Part shown: piece by piece, positions 1 to 9,001 of the stretch | Layout: each line of letters starts with the position of its first letter | How positions within the stretch are numbered: position 1 is the stretch's first letter | Assembly: GCA_044370695.1 (NCBI GenBank) | Contig: JBILVB010000018.1 | Location: forward strand, 1 to 38,531 | Origin: JBEIFW01 sp044370695 | GTDB taxonomy: Bacteria > Actinomycetota > Acidimicrobiia > Acidimicrobiales > Ilumatobacteraceae | DNA length: 38,531 nt | Direction of reading: 5' to 3' | Made by a program: the position numbers and the translations under genes | The notes under the pieces: model-generated | What the model saw: the letters and a program-made list of their open reading frames with translations, nothing else | Told to the model about the DNA's origin: nothing | Database searches by the model: none

Positions 1-160
1 CCGCGCCGAGCTCGCCCGAGCGATCTTCCACTGGATCGAAACCTTCAACAACCCCACCCGCCGCCACTCCACCCTCGAACACCGCAGCCCCATCGACTTC
101 GAGGCCACCAACGCGGCATGATCCCCACACCCAACCCGTCCGTGATCCGGGGGGGGCACT
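1..160 (+). mobile_element. Right end of an IS3-type insertion sequence
   Basis: The transposase stop at 121 is followed by about 40 bp of non-coding DNA ending in a G-run and CA near 149-157. IS3 elements usually end shortly after the OrfB stop with a ...CA terminus. The exact end is an inference, because the left terminal repeat is outside the window and cannot be compared. Confidence 0.4.
2..121 (+). pseudogene. IS3-family transposase (OrfB), C-terminal end only
   Basis: The frame reads from the window edge to a TGA at 119-121 and encodes the last 39 residues of a DDE integrase-type transposase. It ends in the characteristic IS3 OrfB tail, with WIETFNNPTRRHSTL followed by RSPIDFE. The N-terminal part lies outside the window, so whether the element is intact there is unknown. 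Directly downstream lies a truncated IS256-type gene on the other strand, which suggests this element inserted into or next to it. The family call is confident; the functional state cannot be judged. Confidence 0.85.
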
Positions 161-1197
161 CCAGTGTCGCCGGTGAGGTCGGCGACGGATGCGGCGGCGA
201 TGTAGCGGCGCTCGGCGGCGATCATCTCGTCGTTGATGTCGGCGAGCAGGGCGCCGACGAGGCGGATGACGGAGGCTTTGTCGGGGAAGATGCCGACGAC
301 GTCGGTGCGGCGCTTCAACTCGCGGTTGAGCCGTTCGATGGGGTTGTTCGACCGGATTTTCGACCAGTGCCCGGTCGGGAAGCCGGTGTACGCGAGCAGG
401 TCGGCTTCCATGGCTTCGAGCCGCTCCGCAACGGCGGGGGCGTAGGGGCGGAGCTGTTCGACCACGGCGCGGAGCTGGGTGGTGGCGGTGACGTTGTCGG
501 GTTGGACGAAGATCGTGCGGATCAACGCCGCGATGACTTGGCGGTGGCGGTGATGTGCGGCGGAGAGCAGGTTGCGCATGGCGTGCACCCGGCAGCGTTG
601 CCACCCGGCGCCTTGGAAGCAGCGGCTGATCGCTTTGATCAACCCGGCGTGCGCGTCGGAGATCACGAGCTTCACGCCGGCGAGACCGCGGTCGACGAGG
701 CTGGTGAGGAACTCGCGCCAGAACGTCTCGTTCTCGCTGTCACCGACGTCGATACCGAGCACTTCGCGATGTCCGTCAGCGCGCAGGCCGGTGGCGATCA
801 CGATCGCTTTCGAGACGACCTGGCGGTGTTCACGGACATGGACGTAGGTCGCGTCGAGCCACACGTAGACGAACGGTTGGTGATCGAGCCGGCGGGTGCG
901 CAACACGGCGACGTCGGCGTCGATCTGGGTGCAGATCCGCGACACCGACGACTTGCTGATCCCGGTGTCGCAGCCGCGGGCCTTGACCAGCTCGTCGGCC
1001 TTCCTCGTGGAGGTGCCGGTGATGTAGGCGGTCATGATCACCGCCCACAGGGCCCGGTCGATGCGGCGGCAGGGCTCGAGCAGCTCAGGGAAGAACGACC
1101 CGGTGCGCAGCTTCGGGATCGCGATCTCCACATCACCCGCCGGGGTCGAGATGACCTTGGGGCTATGCCCGTTGCGCTGCGCGAGCCGCTCAGGGCC
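158..1197 (-). pseudogene. IS256/Mutator-family transposase, truncated at both ends
   Basis: Reading the minus strand from about 1197 down to 158 gives one uninterrupted frame of about 345 residues. It has IS256-family hallmarks: AIPKLRTGSFFPELLEP near the start, the DDE block with YVWLDATYVHV, the KLVISDAHAGL and GAGWQRCRVHAMRNLL segments, and RSNNPIERLNRELKRRT near the end. Intact family members are about 400 residues. Here the first 60 or so residues, including the start codon, are missing because the frame runs straight into BTAD-regulator sequence at about 1197. No native stop occurs before the IS3 sequence. Two independent truncations make it non-functional. The catalytic segment itself looks undamaged, so decay is recent or the remnant is still being rearranged. 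Confidence 0.85.
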
Positions 1198-2339
1198 AGG
1201 ACCAGGCGGCCCTCGAGCATGTCGACCGGGTGGAAGCGCTGTTCCGGTCAGAGCTCGGATGCGACCCGTCCCCGGCGCTTCGCAGCGCCGCCCGGCGCGC
1301 CGTCGCCGACCCTCCACCCGGCGTGCCGCTCGAGACACACGTGCACACGCTGCTGGACGCCGGGAGGGACGCGCTCACCGCCGGCGCAGCCGACGCCGGG
1401 GTGGAATGTCTGCGCAACGCCGTCGCCAGCGCCGAAGCCGGCGACGACGAGTCGCTCCAGGCGCTCGCGCTCGTCGAGTTGGGCACTGCGCTCATCCACA
1501 GCGTGCGCAGCTTCGACGACGAAGGCTGCATCATCCTCGCTCGCTCGACCTCGCTCGCCGAACGCTGCGGTCACCACTCCCTCGCCGTCCGCTCCCTCTA
1601 CGAGCGCGCCTACGCAGACACCCTCGTCGGGCGACGACACGACGCTGCGGCCAAACTCGACCGAGCACGCACGCTCGCCGCAGGGGACCACACCCTCGAG
1701 GCCGCGGTGATCGGCTACGAGGCGTTCAACCTCGGCGACTGGGGTCGATTCGATGCTGCGCTCGAACGCTTCGGCGACGCCCTCGGGACCGCCCGCCGTG
1801 TCAACGACCGCTCCCGGGAGGCCTGGGTCCTCGGGGTCGGATCCTGGGTCGCCCTGCGAGCGGGGATGGTGGAACAGGCACACGACTGGGCACGTACGTG
1901 CGGGGCCCTCGTACGAGACCTCCGCTGGTCGTCGTTCGGTCCGTTCCCGGCGTTGGTCCTCGCCGAGGTCGGGCTCACCACCGGAACCGACGCACCGACC
2001 CGAGCCGATCTCGAGCGGACCTTCGCACTCAGCTGCCAGCTACGCGACCCGTGCTGGGAAGGGGGTGCGGCCCGAGTCCTCGCGCTCCACCATGCGGCCG
2101 CCGGCGATCTGCACACCGCCCTGCGCTGGATCACCGACGCGCACACCCGAAGCACCCGGGCAACCGACACCTGGGCCGCGATGATCGGGGAGATCCTGCT
2201 CACCGAGGCGACGCTGCGCCAACGGGCCGACGACGAACACGCCGCACAGGCAGCAGCCCGAGAAGCCATCGCGCATGCCGCACGCACGTTCCTCGACGAC
2301 ACGCTCACCCGCGCACTCGACCTCGTGCGCACCGCCTGA
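1198..2339 (+). pseudogene. C-terminal half of a BTAD/TPR (AfsR/SARP-like) regulator
   Basis: The frame enters from the IS256 remnant and ends at TGA 2337-2339. It begins with the end of a bacterial transcriptional activation domain (ALEHVDRVEALFRSELGCDP followed by SPALR). About 330 residues of alanine-rich helical repeats of TPR type follow. The DNA-binding and ATPase parts expected upstream in this regulator class are absent. A GTG at 1230 could serve as a start, but it would begin inside the BTAD fold, so I treat the gene as 5'-truncated by the IS256 event. The target pathway cannot be inferred. TPR scaffolds diverge quickly, so the fold call rests mainly on the BTAD motif. Confidence 0.65.
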
Positions 2340-2340
2340 G

Positions 2341-2501
2341 TCACGGCGCGCGCGGCCAGATCCGAACGAAACGTCGGCGCCCGGACGGCCTCGTTGTCGA
2401 ACACGACCGTCCTCACGCAGCCGCATCGAGGTGTTCACGGTCTCCACACCACATGCGTCGAGGAGCCGCTTGCGCCCTTCGAGTGCTGCACCGTCATCCA
2501 C
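2341..2501 (-). pseudogene. Remnant of a toxin-antitoxin module (antitoxin start fused to PIN toxin start)
   Basis: From GTG at 2501 the minus strand encodes 27 residues that align without gaps to the start of the intact antitoxin at 23484. Both begin VD, both have LLDA mid-way and both end in ETVNTSMR. The match stops at about 2420 and is followed at once by a GTG (2416) opening a second frame, VRTVVFDNEAV. This matches the start of the PIN toxin at 23894 (VRVIIFDNEAV). About 330 bp of antitoxin body is therefore deleted, and the toxin is also cut off after a dozen or so residues where the regulator remnant begins. Neither product can function. Confidence 0.75.
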
Positions 2502-2511
2502 GACCAAATCT

Positions 2512-2531
2512 GTACGACGACGTCGTGGTAG
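2512..2531 (-). promoter_or_regulatory. Relict palindromic operator of the decayed toxin-antitoxin module
   Basis: On the minus strand this reads CTACCACGACGTCGTCGTAC, palindromic at 8 of 10 positions. It lies 10 bp upstream of the relict antitoxin start. It corresponds to the 9-of-10 palindrome GTACCACAACGTCGTGGTAC, which lies 11 bp before the intact antitoxin. Conservation of site and spacing supports common origin of the two modules. Confidence 0.65.
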
Positions 2532-2559
2532 GGCGACCGCGCACTGGGCGGCCGCCGCG

Positions 2560-4836
2560 CTACGAAAGCCCCCACCGATCGGCGACGTACTCGACGGTCT
2601 CCTTGGTGTCGAGCTGTCGTGTCGTGTTCCCGTGGCGAACGAAGAAGACGCCCTTACCCTTGTCCGAGTCCGCGTAGGTTGGCCTCGCCCCGGCCTCGAC
2701 GTCGACGAGGCAGACGGTCTTCCCATCGACGTGCTCGAATCGGGTCTTACACTTCGACGCAGGCACTGCGCCGATCGCATTGATCAGCAGTGTCCGCAGT
2801 GCGTTCTCGTACTTGTCGACATCGAACTTCTTGAGGGTCAAGTCAGGTTCGATGCCGACGATCAGGCCATCGTCGGTCGCGCCGATCAGCAAGGTTCCGC
2901 CGTGCGAGTTGAGGAATGCAGCCACCGTCTTGATGACCGAGCCGGTGATCAGCTTCTCGGGGACATCCGGCGTATAGCTGTAGAACGCTGATGACTTGAA
3001 CTCGACCTCCAGGCTCTCGCCTTGTGCGATTAGCTGCGCGGCCGTTGGCGGCGGGGGCGGTGGCGGAGGGGTAAAGGGATCGGCCCCAGACACGAGCTTC
3101 TCGAAGCCGGCGCGCACTACCTTGGCCATGAGCTTCCGCCGCTGTTCGAGGAACTCGTCGTAGCTCAGGTTTTCCCAGCCGTCGGGGAGCGCGTGCCAGA
3201 AGCGCACCTTGTCCGCGTCGCCCGGCGCAACGTGCTGGTCGAACATGGTGGGGAAGTACTCGTGCGGTGCCTTCGCTCCCACTTTGATGTTGTCCGGCCA
3301 CTCGAGAAGCGCGTAGTTGGCGACCTGATTGATTCGACTCGTTCCCTTGATGCCCTGCGACTGGAGGTAGGCCCGAGGAAAGAGATGGTGCCGTTCGATC
3401 GCATTCTTCTTGGCCACGGTGGCCGGGTCGAGGAGTTCGTGCACCGTCAGGCTCGAGAAGAGAACCTTGGCACCGAGCAGGTTCAGCGACGCGAAGTAAG
3501 CGAACATGGCGGGCACGTAGCCACCGGACCACGACAGCTGCTCGGGAAGCGTCAGCCCCCAGTAGTCCTCGGTGAGCTGGGACCCGATGATCTGGTCGAG
3601 GATTCCCAGGAACTCCCCACCGGACGCCGCCTCGGCGAAGCGTCGGATGTCCTTCTCGACCTGTGTCTCGGCCGCGCCCGTATAGCGGCTGGTGAGTACG
3701 CACATCAGGAACCAACGGGCCACGGCGGTGCGCAACGTCTTGTAGTCGATACCGAAATCTCGGCGTCCGATCAGGAACACCAGATAGGAGTAGACGATGG
3801 TGTTCCTCGACGTCACCATCTTCCCTGACCGGAATCCGGCCTGCTGAAGGGCCTTCATGAACTCCGAGAAGTTGGTGAGGTCGAGCGCGACGGCTTGAGC
3901 CTCCTTCAGGATCTCGAAGTTGTGCGTGCGTGTCTCGGGTGACACCTCGCTCGTTTCGAGGTCCTTGCCCCGCAGGAGCTCGTAGGCGTACTTCAGCTGC
4001 GCGCGGCGGTGCCCGAGTCCGATCGAGACGCGGAGCAGTTGGTCCGGGGAGGGCTCCAGGAACCAGTTGAACGGGGACGCTCCGCCTGATGGGTGCCGTG
4101 CGTCCTGGCAGAACTGCTCGAGCTCCTTGCGTCCCTTGTCCCAGTGGACCGACATGAGCGTCAGGATGAAGTCGGCCTGGTTGAGCTGGGTGCCCTTCGA
4201 GTTGACGCGCACGAAAATCTCGCTGACCTCCTCGACCGGCAGGTCGTGGGACAGCTGGATCGCACTGAAGATGTAGTTCGGCAGGTTCGCCAACCGCTGT
4301 AGGTTCTCGGCCACGGTGTCGGCCATCTCGGGGGTCACCTCGCGATCCGCCTTCAAGGCGTCCACGAAGTGGTTGATGAACGAGTAGCTGCTCTGGGCTC
4401 CGGAAAGCACCGAAGTAACATCAGGTACCCACTCGGGGTCTCGCTCGATCGCGGTGTTGGTGACCTCGAATCGCTCTCGGAGCGGGTTGAAGGCGATTCG
4501 GATCTTGCTCGGCGTCATCTTGTCGACCAGCACCGGCTTACCCTTGAACACGGCGTAGAGCGAGGTGAGACGTTGCTGGCCATCGACGACGAGAAGAGCC
4601 GGCGCAGACTGCTTGGCATCGAGTCCGATCGCGTTCGTCTCCTGGCCGGGCGTCGCTTGCCAGAAGAGGAAGAAGCCGGCCGGATACCCGCGGTAAAGCG
4701 AGTCGAGCAGGTCGCGCACCTGCGAGCGATCCCACACGAACGGCCGCTGTAGCTCGGGCAGACCGATCTGCCCCGTTTCGATCTGCCCGATCAGGGTGCT
4801 GATCGGAAAGCTGATGTTCGTAAACTTCGTCGCCAC
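2560..4836 (-). CDS. DUF262/HNH (GmrSD-type) restriction protein with C-terminal AlbA_2 domain
   Basis: Predicted modification-dependent or nucleotide-stimulated DNA endonuclease of the GmrSD (DUF262 + DUF1524/HNH) type. It has 758 residues. The N-terminal DUF262 part has LPELQRPFVWDRSQV (residues about 20-35), VVDGQQRLTSLY (about 82) and IFVRVNSKGTQL (about 205). The HNH motif ERHHLFPRAYL is near 480. A run of prolines (about 585-595) leads to an AlbA_2/Schlafen-type domain (about 600-758) with EVEFKSSAF and AAFLNSHGGTLLIGATDDG. I chose GTG 4836 because GGGGAGG lies about 12 bp upstream and because the DUF262 fold begins immediately; a longer frame to 4896 lacks such a site. It lies 134 bp downstream of the McrC gene on the same strand. 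DUF262-DUF1524 proteins are established anti-phage nucleases. The AlbA_2 fusion is less usual and its role is unknown. Confidence 0.88.
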   Translation of the reverse strand: MATKFTNISFPISTLIGQIETGQIGLPELQRPFVWDRSQVRDLLDSLYRGYPAGFFLFWQATPGQETNAIGLDAKQSAPALLVVDGQQRLTSLYAVFKGKPVLVDKMTPSKIRIAFNPLRERFEVTNTAIERDPEWVPDVTSVLSGAQSSYSFINHFVDALKADREVTPEMADTVAENLQRLANLPNYIFSAIQLSHDLPVEEVSEIFVRVNSKGTQLNQADFILTLMSVHWDKGRKELEQFCQDARHPSGGASPFNWFLEPSPDQLLRVSIGLGHRRAQLKYAYELLRGKDLETSEVSPETRTHNFEILKEAQAVALDLTNFSEFMKALQQAGFRSGKMVTSRNTIVYSYLVFLIGRRDFGIDYKTLRTAVARWFLMCVLTSRYTGAAETQVEKDIRRFAEAASGGEFLGILDQIIGSQLTEDYWGLTLPEQLSWSGGYVPAMFAYFASLNLLGAKVLFSSLTVHELLDPATVAKKNAIERHHLFPRAYLQSQGIKGTSRINQVANYALLEWPDNIKVGAKAPHEYFPTMFDQHVAPGDADKVRFWHALPDGWENLSYDEFLEQRRKLMAKVVRAGFEKLVSGADPFTPPPPPPPPTAAQLIAQGESLEVEFKSSAFYSYTPDVPEKLITGSVIKTVAAFLNSHGGTLLIGATDDGLIVGIEPDLTLKKFDVDKYENALRTLLINAIGAVPASKCKTRFEHVDGKTVCLVDVEAGARPTYADSDKGKGVFFVRHGNTTRQLDTKETVEYVADRWGLS

Positions 4837-4970
4837 TCGCTCGTCCGCCTCCCCGTAAGAATGAGTCGATGTTAGGCAGCGAACGGGTCCCGGCATGCGC
4901 TGTGCTGGCGGTGACGGCGCTCAGAAGCGTTGCCCGATTTGTGGCGATACCCGGGGCACACCCAGGCCGC
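4837..4970 (-). promoter_or_regulatory. Candidate promoter region for the DUF262 gene
   Basis: This gap separates the McrC stop from the DUF262 start. On the minus strand TAACAT (plus 4869-4874) matches the actinobacterial -10 pattern TANNNT and lies 32 bp before the chosen GTG. No convincing -35 box is visible. It suggests the gene can be transcribed separately from the upstream operon. Confidence 0.35.
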
Positions 4971-6170
4971 TCAGCCGGTCAGCACCACCCGGGGCACGAG
5001 GATCTCGGACAGTGCAGCGACGGCGGTGTCGATGGCGGCCGGGGGACCGGTCAGATCGACCGGGTACGCCCGCAGGATCTTCCCGGCGTGGCGGACCGTG
5101 ACGCTGCGTTCCGGTGCCGCACCGGTGGTCTGGGCGTAGATCAACGTCCCCTCGGGCAGGTCGAGGGCCGTCGTGTAGGCGAGGAGCTGGTACTGGTCGG
5201 CTCGGCGGGCCACGCCGTCGTCGGCGAGCTTGTACTTCACGTCGGCCACCCCGACCACGGTGGCATCGCGAACGAACACGAGGTCGGGCCGGATCGGTGA
5301 CCGTCGTTCGATGTCGAGGTACGCCTTCGTGTATTGGCCGACCACCTCGGCCCGGCCGGCGAGCGCACCGGCGAGGCGTTCGGTGAGGAACCGCTCGAAC
5401 AGTCCGTTCATGTCCACCAAAAACGCGCTCGCCTCGGCCCGCCCGGCGCCGTCGCTGAGGGTGGCGTCGTCGAGCACGAGCCGGGCCAGGCGCACCGCCG
5501 GCCGGTAGTGGGCGTTCAACCGGCTGTACCGGATCGAGTCGGCCATCGCCGGCGTGGCCACCACGTCGGCGACGTCCTCGAACGCGGCGCGCAGCATCGT
5601 CAACTGGCGCCGCACCCCGGCCGGCACGCCGGGCACCCGCAGCAGCCGGCGCAATCCGGCCTTCAGCACCCGGTTCTCGACGATGTCGGCGGTGTACTCG
5701 TCGAACCGGCACGGCACGGGCAGCACCGGGCCCGGTCGGCGGATCACGGCGGCCAGATCGATCCGGCCCCGCACCGACACCAACCGTTCCTCCTGCGCCC
5801 GGTACGAGCGCACGAGGCCCGCGCCGATCGCCGCGTCCACCGCCCGGGCGTAGAACACGGCGACGACGGCGAGCAGGTCGGGCCGATGCTCGTAGGCGAA
5901 GCGGTCCTCGCCCCACACGATAGTGTCGAGCCCGGCGCCCAACAGCACGAACAGGTTCTCGAACGGCACCTTCGGGCGGATCAGCACCTGCAGCTCGGGG
6001 GTGACGACCGTGCCGACGTGCTGGGTGGCGGTGAGCCGCCACGTGCCGGGCCGTGTGCCGAGCCCGACGCGCAGGCGGTCACCGGCCAGCGCTGCGATCG
6101 TCTCCACCGTCGAGCGGGCGACGGCGAGATCGTCGCTCGTGCCGTACTCGACGAGTTCGACCGAGCTCAT
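4971..6170 (-). CDS. mcrC: McrC-type nuclease subunit (5-methylcytosine restriction system)
   Basis: 399 residues, close to usual McrC size. In McrBC the McrC protein supplies the PD-(D/E)xK nuclease and activates the GTPase of McrB. The DUF2357-like N-terminal part contains LIRPKVPFENLFVLL (about residues 70-85) and VENRVLKAGLRRLL. The nuclease signature is PIRPDLVFVRD (about 289-299) with the downstream ADVKYKL (about 309-315), then YQLLAY. In typical McrC the last motif reads D-T-K-Y-K; here it is D-V-K-Y-K, which keeps the catalytic Asp and Lys. ATG 6170 overlaps the McrB stop (ATGA), indicating translational coupling. It is the last gene of the six-gene operon. I infer that it cleaves invading DNA recognised by its partner. 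Confidence 0.9.
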   Translation of the reverse strand: MSSVELVEYGTSDDLAVARSTVETIAALAGDRLRVGLGTRPGTWRLTATQHVGTVVTPELQVLIRPKVPFENLFVLLGAGLDTIVWGEDRFAYEHRPDLLAVVAVFYARAVDAAIGAGLVRSYRAQEERLVSVRGRIDLAAVIRRPGPVLPVPCRFDEYTADIVENRVLKAGLRRLLRVPGVPAGVRRQLTMLRAAFEDVADVVATPAMADSIRYSRLNAHYRPAVRLARLVLDDATLSDGAGRAEASAFLVDMNGLFERFLTERLAGALAGRAEVVGQYTKAYLDIERRSPIRPDLVFVRDATVVGVADVKYKLADDGVARRADQYQLLAYTTALDLPEGTLIYAQTTGAAPERSVTVRHAGKILRAYPVDLTGPPAAIDTAVAALSEILVPRVVLTG

Positions 6171-9001
6171 CCGCCCGCCGGGCCGTCGGGCACGACGGGT
6201 TCGGCGCCGGGCGCGCCGGGGCGGAAGTCGGCGTACACCTTGGCGAACTCGAACTCGGCGATGTCGCGAGGGCGTCCGTAGAGCACGTCGGCGATCAACG
6301 GTTCGATCGAGTAGCGCCACACCCGGCGCAGGCCGTCGGCGTCGATGTGCTTGCTCATGAAGTACGACGGGCCGATCTGCAGGTCGTTGCCGCCGAGCGT
6401 GGTGGCCAGCTTCGAGTTCACCTCGTCGACGAGATCGGCGATCCACGCCGCGTCGGGATGGTTTGCGGCGAACCAGCGGCCGAGCAGGCCGGCCATCTCG
6501 CCGTCGTTGGGGAAGAACGGCACGAAATGGAACCGTCGGCGCAGCGCAGCGTCGACGAGGGCGATCGACCGGTCGACGGTGTTCATCGTGCCGATCACCT
6601 TCACGTTGCGGGGCAACACGAACGGCTCGTCCCCCCGGTACAGGGTGCGGATCTCCTCGTTGCGGTATTCGAGCAGGAACAGCAACTCGCCGAACACCTT
6701 GGGCAGGTTCGCCCGGTTGATCTCGTCGATCACCAGCACGTACTCGCGGCTCGGGTTCGCAGCGGCCCGCTCGGCGAGCACCGCGAGCGGGCCGGGGGTG
6801 AGCCGGTAGGTGAGCGCCCCGCCGTCACCCTCCTCGGGCCGGTACCCCTCGAAGAAGTCCTCGTACGACGTCGACGGGTGGAACTGCACCACCATCCACC
6901 GGGACGGGTCGTCGTCGGCGAGCGTCGCCGCCAACTCGCGGGCCACGAACGTCTTGCCGGTGCCGGGCGGCCCGTAGAACACCACCTGGCCCTTGTCCTC
7001 GAGCAGTCCGACCACGTCACGCAGGAACGCCTCGCCGACGAGCAACCGCTCCGCAAGGGCCGGCAACGGGTCGGGCTGCTCCACCGGCACGGCGTCGAGG
7101 CCGCCCTGGTTGGCAAGCCAGTAGAGGAAGGTCATCATCCCCCACGGGTCGCCGGGGAACAGCGGCCCGACCGTCGCCCGCAGCAGGTCGTTGGACCGCA
7201 CCTGCAGCTCGCCCCGGCTCAATCCGGCCGGCAGCGGCGGCAGGCCGACGGCTTGCAGCAGCCGGGCCTTCCCCGCCGGCCCCTGGTACGGATACACGGG
7301 GATGAACCGCTCGGGGTACACGACGGCAAGGAACTTCATCATCCCGGCCTCGCCCAGCCCGCGCACCGCCTCGTCCGCTGCGAGCAATGCGTCGATGCGG
7401 GCCTCGAACGGCTCCTCGCCGTGGAGCAGTCGGGCGATCTTGCCGAAGATCGCGCTCAGCGCCCCCGGGTCGGCGTCGCGCAACGTCGCGTTCAACACCG
7501 ACTGCGGGCCGGGGCTGCCGTAGCGGCTGCTGGAGAACACGCGCCGCAATCCGGCGACGTCGCCGATCTCCAGTTGCTCGGGGGTGAGCGACGCCGCCAT
7601 CGCCGCGCGCGCCGCCACCTGCGCCTCGTCGGCTCTGGTCGGGTAGCCGGTCTCGGCCCGGAACCGCTCGACGAGCGCCGCGAGCCGACCGTCGGCTTCG
7701 GGGCCGGAGGCGTCATCGGGGCCGCGGTCGTCGGGGGCCAGGTCGTCATCGCTCGCGTACGCGCAGACCACGTCCATCGCCGGCTGGAGCTCGGCGGAGA
7801 GCCGCACGATGTCGTCGGCGAACGACTGCCGGTCGAGCGCGTCCGATCCCGGGAACCATCGGCCGAACACCCAGGAGCCGACCGGCGTCGACACGGGCGG
7901 ACGCTCCACCCGGTCCGAACCCGTGGTCACCCGATAGAGATGCACGTCGGCGATCGGCAGCTCGAGCAGCCGGGCGGCGATCGCCTCGGCTCGGCCGGGC
8001 TCGCGAGGGGGCCGGTTCACGCCGAAGATCACGCCGGACGGCGTCGCCCACGCGATCAATGCGCCGAGCACGGCAGACTTCGTCTGCGGCGAGCGGACGG
8101 TCCACTGCACCCACGTGTCGTTGCGGAAGCAACCAGGACCGAACAGCAGGCTCGGCCTGCTCACCGTCACCGCCGAGCCCACGGCGTCGCCGACGGCGCG
8201 AGCAACTGCGGTGCCCAGGAGCGCGAACTCGGCCACGAGCTGGCGGGCATGGCGCTCGGCTTCGGCTTCGTCGGCGGCATCGACGTAGCGGCCGTCGACT
8301 CGCGCGTCGCCGATCGTGGTCGCCCGCCGGATGCGGTCGAACAACCCGGGGTCGAGGCCCACCCACGGGTGCTCGTCGAACCACGCCAAGGCGTGTTCCG
8401 CCGCCGGGGCCGGCATGCCGAGGGCGTCGATCGACGCGGCGTAGGCGCCGTACTCGGCGCCGGGGGTGTGGCCGTCGTCCAACCACGCCAACGACTTCAT
8501 CGACCGGACGGCGCTGGGCCAGGCGCAGGGGACCGTCTCGTCCTGCTGCTGCCACAGGAACGAGCAGAAGAAGATCGAGTGGCGCGGCGCCGGGTTGGGC
8601 CCCTGCTTCACGGCGGCGGCGTAGCCGGCCAACCGCTCGACGGCCGCCTCGGCCTGCGCCCTCGTGACGGGGACGCGCAGCACGTCCCGCAGGATGGTCG
8701 CGAGCTCGGCCGGATCGGGCGAGCGGCTGACGAGCGCGTTGAGGAAGCCTGCGCCGCTGATGCCGCCGAACAGCCGCTCCGGGCTCTGCACGGCCCAGGT
8801 CTGGGTCTCGGAGCGGAAGGCCTCGACCGACCCGCCGGCAAGGAACGCCCCGAGGATCCCGACGATGAGCGGCCGCCGGGCCGCACGCGCGGCGTCGATC
8901 TTCGGCAGGGATGCCATGCGTGCCGCGTCGGCCGCTTGTGCTGCAACGATCTGGTCGAACTTGCGGCGGCGGGCGGCGGCCTCGTCCCAGGTGTCGGTCA
9001 T
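6167..9001 (-). CDS. mcrB: McrB-type AAA+ GTPase with a long N-terminal region
   Basis: Predicted motor of a McrBC-like restriction complex, 944 residues. The AAA+ module is C-terminal. It has Walker A GPPGTGKT (about 674), the McrB-type QFHPSTSYEDFFEGYRP, Walker B LVIDEINRANLPKVFGELL (about 754), the signature GTMNTVDRSI (about 802) and ALRRRF. About 650 residues precede it, far longer than the short DUF3578 recognition domain of E. coli McrB. The part near 480-640 (SVLNATLRD, GMMKFLAVVYPERFIPVYPY, FPGDPWGMMTFLYWL) resembles the region preceding the ATPase in other large McrB-like proteins; the first 450 residues are unfamiliar to me. ATG 9001 overlaps the upstream stop by 4 bp, and the stop overlaps mcrC. 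The target modification cannot be deduced because the recognition region is not one I can assign. Confidence 0.88.
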   Translation of the reverse strand: MTDTWDEAAARRRKFDQIVAAQAADAARMASLPKIDAARAARRPLIVGILGAFLAGGSVEAFRSETQTWAVQSPERLFGGISGAGFLNALVSRSPDPAELATILRDVLRVPVTRAQAEAAVERLAGYAAAVKQGPNPAPRHSIFFCSFLWQQQDETVPCAWPSAVRSMKSLAWLDDGHTPGAEYGAYAASIDALGMPAPAAEHALAWFDEHPWVGLDPGLFDRIRRATTIGDARVDGRYVDAADEAEAERHARQLVAEFALLGTAVARAVGDAVGSAVTVSRPSLLFGPGCFRNDTWVQWTVRSPQTKSAVLGALIAWATPSGVIFGVNRPPREPGRAEAIAARLLELPIADVHLYRVTTGSDRVERPPVSTPVGSWVFGRWFPGSDALDRQSFADDIVRLSAELQPAMDVVCAYASDDDLAPDDRGPDDASGPEADGRLAALVERFRAETGYPTRADEAQVAARAAMAASLTPEQLEIGDVAGLRRVFSSSRYGSPGPQSVLNATLRDADPGALSAIFGKIARLLHGEEPFEARIDALLAADEAVRGLGEAGMMKFLAVVYPERFIPVYPYQGPAGKARLLQAVGLPPLPAGLSRGELQVRSNDLLRATVGPLFPGDPWGMMTFLYWLANQGGLDAVPVEQPDPLPALAERLLVGEAFLRDVVGLLEDKGQVVFYGPPGTGKTFVARELAATLADDDPSRWMVVQFHPSTSYEDFFEGYRPEEGDGGALTYRLTPGPLAVLAERAAANPSREYVLVIDEINRANLPKVFGELLFLLEYRNEEIRTLYRGDEPFVLPRNVKVIGTMNTVDRSIALVDAALRRRFHFVPFFPNDGEMAGLLGRWFAANHPDAAWIADLVDEVNSKLATTLGGNDLQIGPSYFMSKHIDADGLRRVWRYSIEPLIADVLYGRPRDIAEFEFAKVYADFRPGAPGAEPVVPDGPAGG

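Noticed and set aside
118..1710. Plus-strand frame of 530 codons
   Set aside because: Antisense to the IS256 transposase and partly out of frame with the BTAD/TPR remnant; no recognisable protein.
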